In this document: positions 9,412 to 19,206 of the stretch, piece by piece | How the letters are laid out: the number at the start of each line of letters is the position of its first letter | Numbering within the stretch: position 1 is the stretch's first letter | Origin: Candidatus Proximibacter danicus | GTDB taxonomy: Bacteria > Pseudomonadota > Gammaproteobacteria > Burkholderiales > Rhodocyclaceae | NCBI GenBank assembly: GCA_016710885.1 | Contig: JADJUC010000009.1 | Location: forward strand, 1-37,963 | Direction of reading: 5' to 3' | Length of the DNA stretch: 37,963 nt | Translations under genes and position numbers: made by a program | Notes under the pieces: generated by a model | The model's database searches: none | Told to the model about the DNA's origin: nothing | Seen by the model: only the letters and a program-made list of their open reading frames with translations

Positions 9412-10290
9412 ATGCGCTTTGTATTCCACTGCCTCGCCCTGCTGCCCTTGTCGTTGAATCACCTGCTCGGCGCCCTTGCCGGCGCGGCGGCTTACCTCGC
9501 TTCGCCAACCTATCACCGGCACCTGCGCGAGAACATGGCGGGGGCCCTGGGGGAGGCCGACGCTGCGCGTTTCCGCTGGGCCGCGGTTGCTTCTGCCGGG
9601 CGCATGGCGTTCGAGCTGCCGCGCATCTGGCTGCGGACGCTGGAGGCGGCGGTGACGATGGTGGCCGAAGTCAGAGGGCAGGCACTGGTTGACGCCGCCC
9701 GCGCGGCCAACAAGGGCATCGTCTTCGTCACGCCGCACCTCGGCTGCTTCGAAATCACTGCCCAGTACCTCGCTACGCAGGCGCCGATCACCGTGCTCTA
9801 TCGCCCGCCGAAACAAGCGTGGCTGCAGGAAATGATCGAGCGCGGTCGCCAGCGGGCCAGCTTGCACCTGGCACCGGCCGATCTCTCCGGCGTGCGCGGA
9901 CTGTTGAAAGCGCTGAAGAGAGGTGAGGCGATCGGCCTGCTGCCGGACCAGGCCCCGAAGGTCGGCGAGGGGCGCTGGCTGCCTTTTTTCGGCCGTCAAG
10001 CGTATACGATGACGCTGGCGGCCCGCCTCTCCGAAACTGGCGCGACCGTACTGTTCACCTGGGGAGAGCGTCTGCCCGGCGGTGCCGGCTACCGCATTCA
10101 CTTCAGCGCCCCGACGGTGCCGTTGGAAGGTGATCTGGAAGCGCGCGCCGTGACGATCAATCACGAGGTCGAAGCGTTGATCCGTGCCTGCCCCGGTCAG
10201 TATCTCTGGGGCTACAACCGCTACAAACGGCCGAAGGGCGTGGAAGCGCCGCCAGCCGACCCTCTTGACGCAGTCGCCGGAAAGTTCTGA
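9412..10290 (+). CDS. lpxL: LpxL/HtrB-family lipid A acyltransferase (copy 1)
   Basis: This enzyme adds a secondary acyl chain to Kdo-lipid A at the inner membrane. The intact frame gives 292 residues, starting MRFVFHCLALLPLSLNHLLG with a membrane-anchoring N-terminus. The catalytic HxxxxE motif is visible as HLGCFE (about residue 109), followed later by LLPDQAP and FFGRQAYT, both typical of the LpxL/LpxM family. The C-terminus has QYLWGYNRYK, matching the usual 'QYLWxxxRxK'. I chose ATG 9412 because AAAGG precedes it at normal spacing; an in-frame TTG lies 24 bases upstream. The stop overlaps the ATG of waaG (TGATG arrangement at 10288-10292), showing an operon. A second paralogue lies at 27.2-28.2 kb. 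Confidence 0.92.
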   Translation: MRFVFHCLALLPLSLNHLLGALAGAAAYLASPTYHRHLRENMAGALGEADAARFRWAAVASAGRMAFELPRIWLRTLEAAVTMVAEVRGQALVDAARAANKGIVFVTPHLGCFEITAQYLATQAPITVLYRPPKQAWLQEMIERGRQRASLHLAPADLSGVRGLLKALKRGEAIGLLPDQAPKVGEGRWLPFFGRQAYTMTLAARLSETGATVLFTWGERLPGGAGYRIHFSAPTVPLEGDLEARAVTINHEVEALIRACPGQYLWGYNRYKRPKGVEAPPADPLDAVAGKF

Positions 10291-11412
10291 TGCAACTGGC
10301 TTTCTGCCTCTACAAGTATTTCCCCCATGGTGGGCTGCAGCGCGATTTCATGCGCATTGCGCTGGCTTGTCAGGCGCGCGGGCACGCCATTCGTGCCTAC
10401 ACGCTGGAGTGGCGAGGTGATGTGCCGGAAGGCTTCGAGGTGGTCGTGGTGCCGGTGCGGGCGGTCACCAATGCTCGCCGCTACACGAAATTCACTGACT
10501 GGGTCGCGCGGGATCTCGCGCAACGGCCGGCCCAACGCGTGGTCGGCTTCAACAAGATGCCGAAGCTCGATGTCTATTTTGCCGCCGATCCCTGCTACGA
10601 GGACAAGGCACGCACGTTGCGCAATCCGTTCTATCGATTGGGCGTGCGTTATCGGCATTTTTCCAGCTACGAGCGGGCGGTGTTTGCGCCGGAGAGTCGC
10701 ACTGAAATCCTGATGATCTCGCAGTTGCAGCAGCCCTTGTTCATCAAGCACTACGGCACGCTGGCGGAACGCTTCCATTTGCTGCCGCCGGGCATCGCGC
10801 GTGACCGCCGGGCGCCGGCCAATGCCGCTGAAATCCGTGCCACCTTCCGTGCCGAATTCGGCTTGGTGGCCAATCAGCTCCTGCTGGTGCAGATCGGCTC
10901 AGGCTTCAAGACCAAGGGGCTGGATCGCAGTCTTGCCGCGCTGGCGGCTCTTCCCGAAGAATTGCGTCTGCGGACACGGCTGATCGCCATCGGTGCCGAC
11001 GAGCCCTCGGCTTTTATCCGCATGGCCGCTTCGCTGGGCCTCGCTGAACAAGTGCAGATCCTGCAGGGGCGTGACGACATCCCGCGTTTTCTGCTCGGCG
11101 CTGATCTGCTGATTCACCCCGCCTACAACGAGAATACCGGTACCGTGCTGCTCGAAGCCGTGGTTGCCGGCCTGCCGGTGCTGACCACCGCCGTCTGCGG
11201 GTACGCGCACTACATCAACGAGGCCGGCGCCGGCATCGTCTTGCCGGAACCCTTTTGCCCAGGCGGCGATGAACGAGGCGCTGGCACACATGCTGAACGA
11301 CGATGCTGTTCGCCGGGCATGGCAGACGAATGCGCTGGCTTTCGCCGACCGGGCCGACATCTACGACAACGCCGAGGTCGCCGCCAACGTAATCCTGAAG
11401 GCCCGCCCATGA
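10290..11412 (+). CDS. waaG: LPS core glucosyltransferase I, GT4 (one apparent frameshift)
   Basis: WaaG transfers the first hexose from a nucleotide sugar onto heptose II of the LPS inner core at the cytosolic face of the inner membrane. The N-terminus MQLAFCLYKYFPHGGLQRDF and the later RVVGFNKMPKLDVYFAADPCY are strongly WaaG-like, as are FHLLPPGIARDRR, GSGFKTKGLDRSLAALA and the GT4 nucleotide-sugar site HPAYNENTGTVLLEAVVAGLPVL. The frame breaks in the T run 11253-11256; removing one T restores LPEPFAQAAMNEALAHML and an end at 11412, about 374 residues, the family length. The stop overlaps the ATG of waaP (ATGA), and it follows lpxL directly. The break is most simply a sequencing error. Confidence 0.92.
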
Positions 11413-12247
11413 GCGATGTGGTGAGCGATGCAGGCGTGTTTCTTGACGAACCTTTCCGTTCCCAGTGGGCCGGACAGGATCCCTTTGTGGCAGTGGAGGC
11501 CTTGCAGGGGCGAGGTGTATCGCGAGCTCGAAGCGCGCCGCACGCTGCGCACCGAAGTTGGTGGGTGCGCTTTCTTCGTCAAGATTCACCGCGGCGTCGG
11601 CTGGGGCGAGATCGTCAAGAATCTGCTTTCACTGCGCCTGCCAGTGCTTGGCGCCAGCAACGAATGGCAGGCGATCAAGCGCCTGGAAACGCTCGGTGTC
11701 GCCACCATGCGTGCCGTGGCCTATGGCGTGCGCGGCGGCAATCCGGCGATGCAGCACTCCTTCATCATTACCGAAGAATTGGCACCGACGGTCAGCCTCG
11801 AAGATTTTTGCCGCGACTGGCCGAGTCAGCCACCGGCGCCCGGCCTTCAAGCGTGCGTTGATCGACCGCGTGGCGTCGATGGCGCGGGACATGCATCGAG
11901 GCGGGGTTAACCATCGCGACTTCTACATCTGCCATTTTCTGTTGCACCTCGAACCGGCTCCGACTGCCGATGCTTTCAAACTGTCGCTGATCGACCTGCA
12001 CCGAGCGCAACTGCGGGAGGTGACACCACGCCGTTGGCGCGACAAGGATCTGGCTTCACTCTATTTTTCAGCGCTCGAAATCGGGCTGACACGGCGCGAC
12101 TTCCTGCGCTTTCTGCAGATTTATTTCGATGCACCTTTGCGCGCGGTCTTGGCTGAGGAAGCGGGCTTGCTGGCGCATCTTGACCGGGAGGCAGCGAGGC
12201 TGCAGAAGCGCTATCAGAAGAAATTTCGCCAAGGGGCCGCAGCGTGA
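11409..12247 (+). CDS. waaP: LPS core heptose kinase WaaP/RfaP (two apparent frameshifts)
   Basis: WaaP phosphorylates heptose I of the LPS inner core, adding negative charge needed for outer-membrane integrity. Reading across frames gives EVYRELEARRTLR, FVKIHRGVGWGEIVKNLLSL, LGASNEWQAIKRLETLGV, HSFIITEEL, MHRGGVNHRDFYICHFLL (catalytic Asp of the kinase loop, Asp in HRDFYICH) and LSLIDLHRAQLR (metal-binding Asp). Breaks are in the G run 11507-11510 (one G too many) and near the C run 11839-11841 (one C too many); correcting both gives about 279 residues, close to WaaP of enterics and pseudomonads. The ATG overlaps the waaG stop and the end overlaps a GTG of the next kinase gene. Confidence 0.92.
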
Positions 12248-13005
12248 TCGACTGGTTCTTCAATCCTGACTTTCGCGGTCGCGAGGCCGAGCGGTTGTTC
12301 GGCACCCTCCATGCGAGCTTCGAGGTGCAGGGGAGAGGGTTGCCAAGGCCCTTTGTCCACCGTCGGCGTGTGGTAGGCCGATGGCACCCACTATTACGTC
12401 AAGCACTATGTCGGCAACGGCAAGAATGCATTGCGTCGCTGGTTTGGTCTGCGTGGCCTGATTGCGCCGCAGCGTGTAGTCAAGGAATGGGAAAATCTGC
12501 TGCTTTTCAGCAAGTGGGGGATTCCGACCGCGACGCTGGTCGGGTACGGACAGGAGCGCGTGCGGGGCAGCTTCGTGCACGGTGCGTTGATCACGGCAGA
12601 AATTCCGGAAACCATGGATATGGGCGCGATGGCCAATGCGACCGACGCTCGTCTGCGCGATCCTCGCTGGGTCGCTGAAGTGTTGCGGCAGGTGGCGCGT
12701 CACGCACGTCGCCTCCACGACGAAGGTTTTGCCCATAACGATCTGAAGTGGCGCAACCTGCTGGTCGATGAAGGTACGCGCCCTACCGTCTGATTGATTG
12801 CCCGAGCGGAGGCTTCTGGCAGGGCCCGATGCTCCGTTATCGCGTGGTCAAGGATCTGGCCTGTCTGGACAAGGTGGCCAAGTACCAATTGTCGCGTACG
12901 CAGCGGCTGCGCTTCTTCCTCGATTATGCCGGGCATGCGCGGCTGACGGCAGCCGATAAGCGACGCATCCGGCGCATCCTGAAATTCTTCGCGGGGCGCG
13001 AATGA
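12244..13005 (+). CDS. Second LPS kinase, WaaP/InaA family (frameshifted)
   Basis: About 253 residues when the breaks are joined. The start is GTG 12244-12246, overlapping the waaP stop. Segments read as IDWFFNPDFRGREAERLFG, then (other frame) RRWFGLRGLIAPQRVVKEWE and FSKWGIPTATLVGYGQER, the kinase catalytic loop GFAHNDLKWRNLLVD (Asp present) and the metal-binding LIDCPSGGFWQG, ending in RILKFFAGRE. Breaks lie at about 12330-12400 and 12775-12783. The order waaG-waaP-kinase-kinase resembles Pseudomonas aeruginosa, where WapP/WapQ-type kinases follow WaaP, so phosphorylation of another core sugar is a fair guess. Exact target unknown. The stop overlaps the next ATG (13002). Confidence 0.8.
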
Positions 13006-14425
13006 GCGTACCTCTGATCGATGCCGCGGGATTGCGGGCTGCCGGGCGCGCACCGGCGGTGCCATTTGTGATCACTCTGACTGACGGTCAGCTGTTGACC
13101 ATGCTGCGTTTGCTGCGCGTGCTGCCCGGCAAGCGCATCGTCGGCGAGGCGGAGTTTGGTGGCGCGCGCGTGCTGGCCAAGCTCTTTGTCGCCAACGGCA
13201 GTGAACGGCACTGGCAACAGGAGCGTGCGGGCATCGCGTTGCTGCAAGGTGTCGGTGTGCCGACGCCGGGAATTCTGACGGCATCAGCCGTGGCCGGTGG
13301 CGGCCATGTACTGCTCACCGCCTTTCATGCAGAAGCCGAGTCGTTGGCGACGGCCTGGTCTGATGTTCGCGACCGTGCCGCAGGCAGTGATGGTGCAATG
13401 AAGGTTCTCTCTCCTGCGTTGATCATGCTGGCACGCATGCATCAAGCGAGGGCTGGGCGCAGGAAGATTTGCACCTCGGCAATTTCCTGCGCGCCGCCGA
13501 CGCGTTGCTGGTCATCGATGGTGACTCGGTGAAGGATTTCGGGCGGACGCTCATGGCAGCCGAAGCAGCAGGCAATCTAGGTATGTTGCTGGCGCAGTTG
13601 CCAGCGGCCTGGGATGTGGCGCGATCTACGCTGCTGACGATCTATCGCAGGCCGGTGGAATTGCCGGCTTGGACGAAGCGCAGCTTCAGGCCGCCATCGA
13701 TCAGGGTACGCGACTGGCGACTCAAGGATTTTCTCGGCAAGTCCGTGCGCGACTGTTCCTTGTTTGCTGTCGAGCAAAGTGCCACGTTTTTCCTCTGTTT
13801 GGCGTGAATCCGCCGACCGGCTGGCCCGTTGCTGCACGATCCTGATGTGGCGCTGGAAAAGGGTATTCGGCTCAAATCGGGCAATACCTGCACGGTGGCA
13901 AGGGTGGCGGTGGATGAGTCCTAGGCAGTGATCAAGCGTTCTAACCTGAAGAATGTCGGGCATGCCCTGTCGCGCGTCTGGCGCCCCAGCCGGGCTTGGC
14001 ATTCGTGGCGGGAGGCGCATCGCCTGGGCTTTTGGCATTGCCACGCCGACACCTTGGCGTTGATTGAAGAACGTCTTAGGCCCCTGCGCCGCAGGGCCTG
14101 GCTGGTTGCCGGAATGCTGTCCGGGCGTGAGCCTGGCCGACCATCTGTCTGCCGAACGCGAACCGCCGGCGGCGGAAGCCTCGGCCATCGCCACGTCTGT
14201 TCGCAACGCTGCACCGCCTGCAGATCAGCCATGGTGACCTGAAGGCGACCAATCTGCTGTGGCACGCGGGAAGGTCTGGCTGATCGATCTGGATGCCAGC
14301 ACGCAGCATCACTCGGCAGCGGCCTATCGTAAGGCCTGGCGGCGGGACCGTGCGCGCTTGTTGCGCAACTGGCCGGAAGATTCGGTGCTGGGCGCTGGCT
14401 GCAGGCCAACATGCCGCCTGCCTGA
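13002..14425 (+). CDS. Tandem double LPS kinase-like protein (heavily frameshifted)
   Basis: Joining frames gives about 474 residues with two kinase-like modules. Module 1 has GEAEFGGARVLAKLF (strand with Lys), QQERAGIALLQGVGVPTPG, a catalytic loop QEDLHLGNFL and a metal-binding LLVIDGDSVK. Module 2 has a glycine-loop-like stretch (GNTCTVARVAVDE), RPSRAWHSWREAHRLG, ISHGDLKATNLLW and VWLIDLDAS, ending in WLQANMPPA before the TGA at 14423. Breaks are near 13450, 13640, 13800, 13920, 14125, 14185 and 14390. Both modules keep a catalytic-type Asp and Asn. The neighbour order suggests an equivalent of the long kinase found after WapQ in pseudomonads; no function is established here. It could be two fused or two adjacent genes, but no start or stop is seen between modules. 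Confidence 0.65.
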
Positions 14426-16247
14426 CGCGGTAGTGCCGGCGGAAGCTGTCTGCCTGATCTTCTGTCTTTTCCTCGAATTGCACGGCATGCAGTCGCGCAT
14501 AGTGGCCGTTGGCGGCAAGCAATTGGCTGTGTGTACCGCGTTCGACGATTTTCCCCTGATCCATGACCACGATCAGGTCGGCCTTTTCGATGGTCGACAG
14601 GCGGTGGGCGATGACCAGCGTGGTCCGGCCTTTCATCACCTCGTCGAGGGCGGCCTGGATGTGCCGCTCGGATTCGGTGTCGAGCGCCGAAGTGGCTTCG
14701 TCGAGGATGAGAATCGGTGAGTCCTTCAATAGCGCCCGGGCAATGGCCAGGCGCTGGCGCTGGCCGCCGGAAAGCAGCACGCCGTTTTCGCCAACCAGGG
14801 TATCGAAGCCCAGCGGCAGGCGGTCGATGAATTCTCTGGCAAACGCCGCTTCGGCAGCGCGTTCAATGTCTGCGCCCGGTGAGTCGGCGAGATCGCCATA
14901 GGCGATGTTGGCGGCAATCGTGTCGTTGAACAGCACGACTTGCTGGGTGACCAGCGCGATATGCTGGCGCAGGTTCTTCAGCGTGTAATCCTCGACATCG
15001 ACGCCGTCGATCAGGATCTTTCCCTCGCCGTGGTGGTAAAAGCGCGGGATCAGTCCGACCAGTGTCGATTTACCGCTACCCGATCGGCCGACGATGGCGA
15101 CCATCTGGCCCGGCTCGACGGTAAGGTCTACGTCATCGAGAACGGCATGTTCGCTGCTCGGGTAACGGAAACTGAGGTTGCGGATTTCGAGGCGGCCGGA
15201 AACCCGTTCACGCTCGATGCTGCCACTGTCCTTCTCGGGTTTTTCATCCAACTGGGCGAAGATGCTTTCAGCACCAGCCAGGCCTTTCTGGATGGTGCCG
15301 CTGACTTCGGAAAGCTGCCGGATCGGCTTGGGTAGCATGCCGGCCGCCGAGATGTAGGCAACCAGGTCGCCGGCCGAAGCGTCGCCTCGCAGAAACAGGA
15401 CCAGAAAGAGAATCACGGCCATGGCCGAGAAAGTCACCAGCTGCAGCGCCGGGGTGAAGGTGGCGCCGGTCTTGACCATGCGCAATTGCTTGGCGTTGTT
15501 GTCTTCACTCGCAGCCCGGAAGCGGCGTTCTTCGTAGTCCTCGCCGCCGAAGCTGCGCACCACGCGGTAGCCCTGGATGGTTTCCGAAGCGACGTGCGTC
15601 AGGTCGCCCATCGAGGCCTGGATTTTCTTGCTCTGTTTGCGGAACTTGCGGCTGGCACTGCCGACCATGACCCCGATGATCGGCAGGATGGCAACCATGA
15701 TCGCCGTCAGCTTCCAGTTCATCCACAGCAGGTAACCGAACAGGAAGACGACGGTCAGGCCCTCGCGGATCACCACCTTGATGGCGTCGGTGGCGGCGCC
15801 GGTGACCATGGTCACGTTGTAGGTGATGCGCGAGATCAGGTGGCCGGAGTTGTGCTGGTCGAGATAGGCGTTGGGCAGGCGCAGCAGGCTGTTGAACAGC
15901 GCAATGCGCAGGTCATTGACCAGCCCGAGCGAAACGCGGGCCAGGTAATAGTTGCCGAGGAAGGAACCGACGCTGCGCCAGAAAATGATGATCACCAGCA
16001 GGATGGGAACGCCGTACATCAGCTGCACGTTTCCGATCAACGGGAAGGGGTGATGAGTCGTTGCTGCCGGCGCACCAAGTCCATCGACGAAATACTTGAG
16101 CACGGCCGCCAGCATCGGCTGCGATGAGGCGAAAATCAGGTAGCCGATGATACTGACGGCGAAAAGCCCGATGAATGGGCGCAAGTAGCTCAGCAGCCGA
16201 AGGTAGATCTTCAGCGAGGAGGCTTGCTTGGGGCTGGTTTGCTGCAT
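14076..16247 (-). CDS. msbA: Lipid A-core flippase MsbA (ABC exporter)
   Basis: MsbA flips lipid A-core from the inner to the outer leaflet of the inner membrane using ATP. The half-transporter has a six-helix membrane domain (about residues 15-310) and a nucleotide-binding domain with Walker A GRSGSGKST, Q-loop VTQQVVLFNDT, signature LSGGQRQRLAIARAL, Walker B ILILDEATSAL and H-loop VIAHRLST. The start is ATG 16245-16247 (MQQTSPKQ); upstream in-frame codons have no family support. The family-like part ends at about 14445 (HYARLHAVQFEEK). The observed frame then runs on to 14076 across the convergent kinase gene, probably because an indel removed the true stop. It is encoded against the kinase genes on both sides. 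Confidence 0.93.
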   Translation of the reverse strand: MQQTSPKQASSLKIYLRLLSYLRPFIGLFAVSIIGYLIFASSQPMLAAVLKYFVDGLGAPAATTHHPFPLIGNVQLMYGVPILLVIIIFWRSVGSFLGNYYLARVSLGLVNDLRIALFNSLLRLPNAYLDQHNSGHLISRITYNVTMVTGAATDAIKVVIREGLTVVFLFGYLLWMNWKLTAIMVAILPIIGVMVGSASRKFRKQSKKIQASMGDLTHVASETIQGYRVVRSFGGEDYEERRFRAASEDNNAKQLRMVKTGATFTPALQLVTFSAMAVILFLVLFLRGDASAGDLVAYISAAGMLPKPIRQLSEVSGTIQKGLAGAESIFAQLDEKPEKDSGSIERERVSGRLEIRNLSFRYPSSEHAVLDDVDLTVEPGQMVAIVGRSGSGKSTLVGLIPRFYHHGEGKILIDGVDVEDYTLKNLRQHIALVTQQVVLFNDTIAANIAYGDLADSPGADIERAAEAAFAREFIDRLPLGFDTLVGENGVLLSGGQRQRLAIARALLKDSPILILDEATSALDTESERHIQAALDEVMKGRTTLVIAHRLSTIEKADLIVVMDQGKIVERGTHSQLLAANGHYARLHAVQFEEKTEDQADSFRRHYRVRQAACWPAASAQHRIFRPVAQQARTVPPPGLTIGRCRVMLRAGIQIDQPDLPACHSRLVAFRSPWLICRRCSVANRRGDGRGFRRRRFAFGRQMVGQAHARTAFRQPARPCGAGA

Positions 16248-16373
16248 GGGCGGGCGCTTTCTGGTGCGGCTTGCGGGCGTGAAATGCTGACGCAGAAGTT
16301 TAGCACGCCGCTTTCTGCCTGCTCTGTTGGCCCACAAGACGGTAAACTAGCGGTTTTTGCGTCGGGCCGTCCT

Positions 16374-16985
16374 TTGAAGAGACTTAAGCAGCAGGATTAC
16401 CTCGCGATGCGAGAGGGGGCCGAAGTTCTGGAGGTGGACCCGCATGGCGACAAGGTTCTGCGGCTTGCCGACGGTACAATTCTCAAGCTCTTCCGGCGCA
16501 AGCGTCTGATCTCATCAGCGGCGCTTTATCCCTATGCGCAACGCTTTGCCAACAATGCGGCTGCCTTGGAAAAACTTGATATTCCCGTCCCGAAGATCAT
16601 CGCCGTAATGCGCATTTCCGAGCTGTCCAGAGATGTCGTCCACTACGCCCCCCTTGCCGGCTCGACACTGCGTGAGCTGGCGCGTGCCGGACTTTCCTCA
16701 GATCGCAAACATCGTCTGAAGGAGGCCTTTACCCAATTCGTGATCTATCTGCACGACAAGGGGGTTTACTTCCGATCGCTGCACATAGGCAACATTGTCT
16801 GTACGCCGGACGGGCAGCTAGGGCTGATTGATTTTTCCGATCTGCGCATCCATCCATGGCCGCTCGGCAAGTACCTGCGGGCGAGGAACATGCGCCGCAT
16901 GCAGGGCATCGCCTATGAGCTTGACTGGCTGGATCTGGATGCCATCGTCAAAGGGCAGGTGGCCATTTCCGGAGCCTCGATTTGA
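16374..16985 (+). CDS. Small LPS kinase-like protein lacking the usual catalytic Asp
   Basis: About 203 residues, intact frame. It starts KRLKQQDYLAMREGAEVLE, then HGDKVLRLADGTILKLFRRK (strand with Lys), YAQRFANNAAALEKLDIPVPK, a catalytic-loop position reading VYFRSLHIGNIV, and LGLIDFSDLRI. The loop has Ser where kinases normally have the catalytic Asp (RSLHIGN against RDLHxGN), while Asn and the later metal-binding Asp are kept. Similar small proteins beside msbA in pseudomonads are annotated as toluene-tolerance/InaA-like. I prefer TTG 16374 because the family-like text begins there; ATG 16407 is the alternative. The stop overlaps the TTG start of the next gene. Role unknown: pseudokinase or atypical kinase. 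Confidence 0.7.
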   Translation: MKRLKQQDYLAMREGAEVLEVDPHGDKVLRLADGTILKLFRRKRLISSAALYPYAQRFANNAAALEKLDIPVPKIIAVMRISELSRDVVHYAPLAGSTLRELARAGLSSDRKHRLKEAFTQFVIYLHDKGVYFRSLHIGNIVCTPDGQLGLIDFSDLRIHPWPLGKYLRARNMRRMQGIAYELDWLDLDAIVKGQVAISGASI

Positions 16986-19199
16986 GCGTGCCGAGCAATC
17001 CCGCTCTGCGTTTTGCAGCAGCACTGGCCGGCTACGTTCTGCGCGGCGGGTTATCCTGGCCCGGCGGGCATCTGCCGCCATCAGGACATCGCGTTCCCGA
17101 GACGTTTGCCGGTGTTGGCGTAGCGGCATCGATTGATCCGGCCGTCGACGATTTCATCATCGCCCATTTGAACGCGTCCGGGATTCGCCATGTGCGCCTT
17201 GATTTCAGTTACGGCGACGACGAGGGCCTACCGGGCGCCTGCGAGCGCTCTATGCGTCGTCCTTCAAGGTGATGCTGCATCTGGTGCAGCCTTTCGAGCG
17301 TGCCCGGCGCATGGCGTCCGAAGAAGCCCGGGACGAATGGCGTCGATTTGTCGTGGTGACACTTGATCGCCATGGTGGTCAAGCCAGCATGATCGAAGTG
17401 GGGTCGACGAGAACCGGCGGCGTTGGGCCGCTACTCCCTGACTGGTTTTCTTTCGATGTGGGAAGTTGCCTGGCAAGAAGTTCGTGCACGTGGCCTGGTG
17501 CTGGCGGGGCCTAGCGTGACCGATTTCGAGCCGCCATGGAGTGTCGGCCTCTTGGCGCTCCTGCGGGCCCAGAGGCAATTGCCTGATGTACATACCGACA
17601 ATCTGTTTTCAGAGCGCTGCACCGAACCCGAACGCTACGACCACAAGATCTTCGGCCGCCGCCTGGCGTCGTTGGCGCAGGTCAATCTCATCAAGAAAGC
17701 CCGAATGCTGCAGCGAATCGGCACCGATTTCGGTGTGCCGCGCCTGTTTTCCCCTGCGGCATTCTGGACGCTGCCGCGCATCGAGCGCATGTTGCCGGAC
17801 AGCGAGGAAAAGCAGGCGGATTACTTGGCTCGCTACATGCTGCTCTGTGCAGCTTCGGGGGCCCTGGAAGGCGCGTGGTGGGGGCCGCTGATCTGCCATC
17901 GCGAAGGTCTGATCGATGATGGTGTCCCGCGGTATCCGAAGCTCGAACGCATTACTCATTATGCGGAGGTGACGGGGGCGCTCACCGATTTCCGCATTCG
18001 TCCGGCGCTGCATGCGCTGAAAGCCTTCGCCGAACTGATTCCGGGTAGCTGTTACGAAGGGCGGCTGAATGCTTCGCAGATGCTGGAAATCCATGCTTTC
18101 CGTTCGGAGGGCAAACTGGTTCATGCCGTCTGGACGATCAACGGTCGAGCGGCCGCACTGATCGATCTATACAGCCAGGAAGACCTGCAGTCAGCGGAAT
18201 ACCGATCGCGGGATGGTGCCGTGTTGGGCGAGATGCCATCGCTGGCCAGTGAAGCGCCAATCTATCTGTGCTGGCCACCCGACCGGCAGGTGAGCGTCAA
18301 GGCGGGGGCTTCGGTGCTCAAGAACGTAGCCATCCACCGCCATATTGCTGGCAAAACGCACCATTTCTTCCGCGAACAAGGCTGGCAGGGCGTGGTGCTG
18401 GCAGCAGATGCTGCGGAAGCATCATTGTTGCTGCAGACCATTCACCCGGACCGCATCGGCGCACCGCTAGCGGAATCCACACTTCGCCACGCCCGCAACG
18501 CCATCTGGACGATGGCCGATCCGCGCAAAGAAGGCGCGCGTTTGGTTGTCAAGCAGCCGGTGAAGATGCATCTCCACAAGAAATTTCTGGATCGCTTCAA
18601 GCCCTCCAAGGGGTTGCGCAGTTGGAACGGAACCAGCGAGCTGCTGCGACGTGGTGTCGATGCAGCTAAGCCCTTAGCTTATTTCGAGAAGGTCGGCGAC
18701 ACCAGCCTGACGCAGAATTTTTATCTCTGCGAATATGTCCCGACCGAATTTACCGCCCGTGAGCTGGTGACAACCTTTGCCAGTGGCGCAGAATCTTTTG
18801 CCGGGATCCGGGAGGATGCCGCCTATCGCCAGTTGTGCGCCTATCTCCTCACCATGCACGGCCGTGGCATTCTTTTCCGGGACCTCTCTGGTGGGAATAT
18901 CCTGATCGACAAGGTGGATGAGGATCACCTCACCTTCTCCCTGATCGACACCGGACGGATCCACGTTTTCGGCGGGCCGTTGTCGCTACGCCAGCGCTTC
19001 GCCGATCTGGTTCGCATCTGCAACAAGCTGCATGGGGACGGGCGCAGGAAATTCCTGACCATCTACCTGTCGGCGTTGCACAAAGCAGTTGCGCTGGTGG
19101 CACTGCTGGCCGTTCTTCATTTACGACGCGAAGGTAACTGCCAAGCGGCACGTCGGGCGCAAGGCATGGAAGCGCCTGTTTTCCGGAGTCCGAAAATAA
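16982..19199 (+). CDS. Glycosidase-like domain fused to an LPS kinase-like domain (frameshifted)
   Basis: Joined frames give about 739 residues. The N-terminal half (about 1-430) reads like a TIM-barrel glycoside hydrolase: VGVAASIDPAVDDFIIAHL, GIRHVRLDFSYGDDEG, FKVMLHLVQPFE, MIEVGST (Glu at a strand end), GLVLAGPSVTDFEPPW, LPDVHTDNLFSER and YAEVTGALTDFRIRPALHAL. The C-terminal half (about 490-739) is an InaA/WaaP-type kinase: ARLVVKQPVKMHLHKKFLDR, FYLCEYVPTEFTAREL, GILFRDLSGGNILID (catalytic Asp and Asn present) and FSLIDTGRIHVF. Breaks are near 17225-17255, 17410-17425 and 19095; after the last, the frame ends KRHVGRKAWKRLFSG and stops at 19197-19199. The TTG start overlaps the stop of the previous gene. 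Substrates are unknown; the family assignment of the first half is by pattern only. Confidence 0.7.
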
Positions 19200-19206
19200 G
19201 GCAGAT

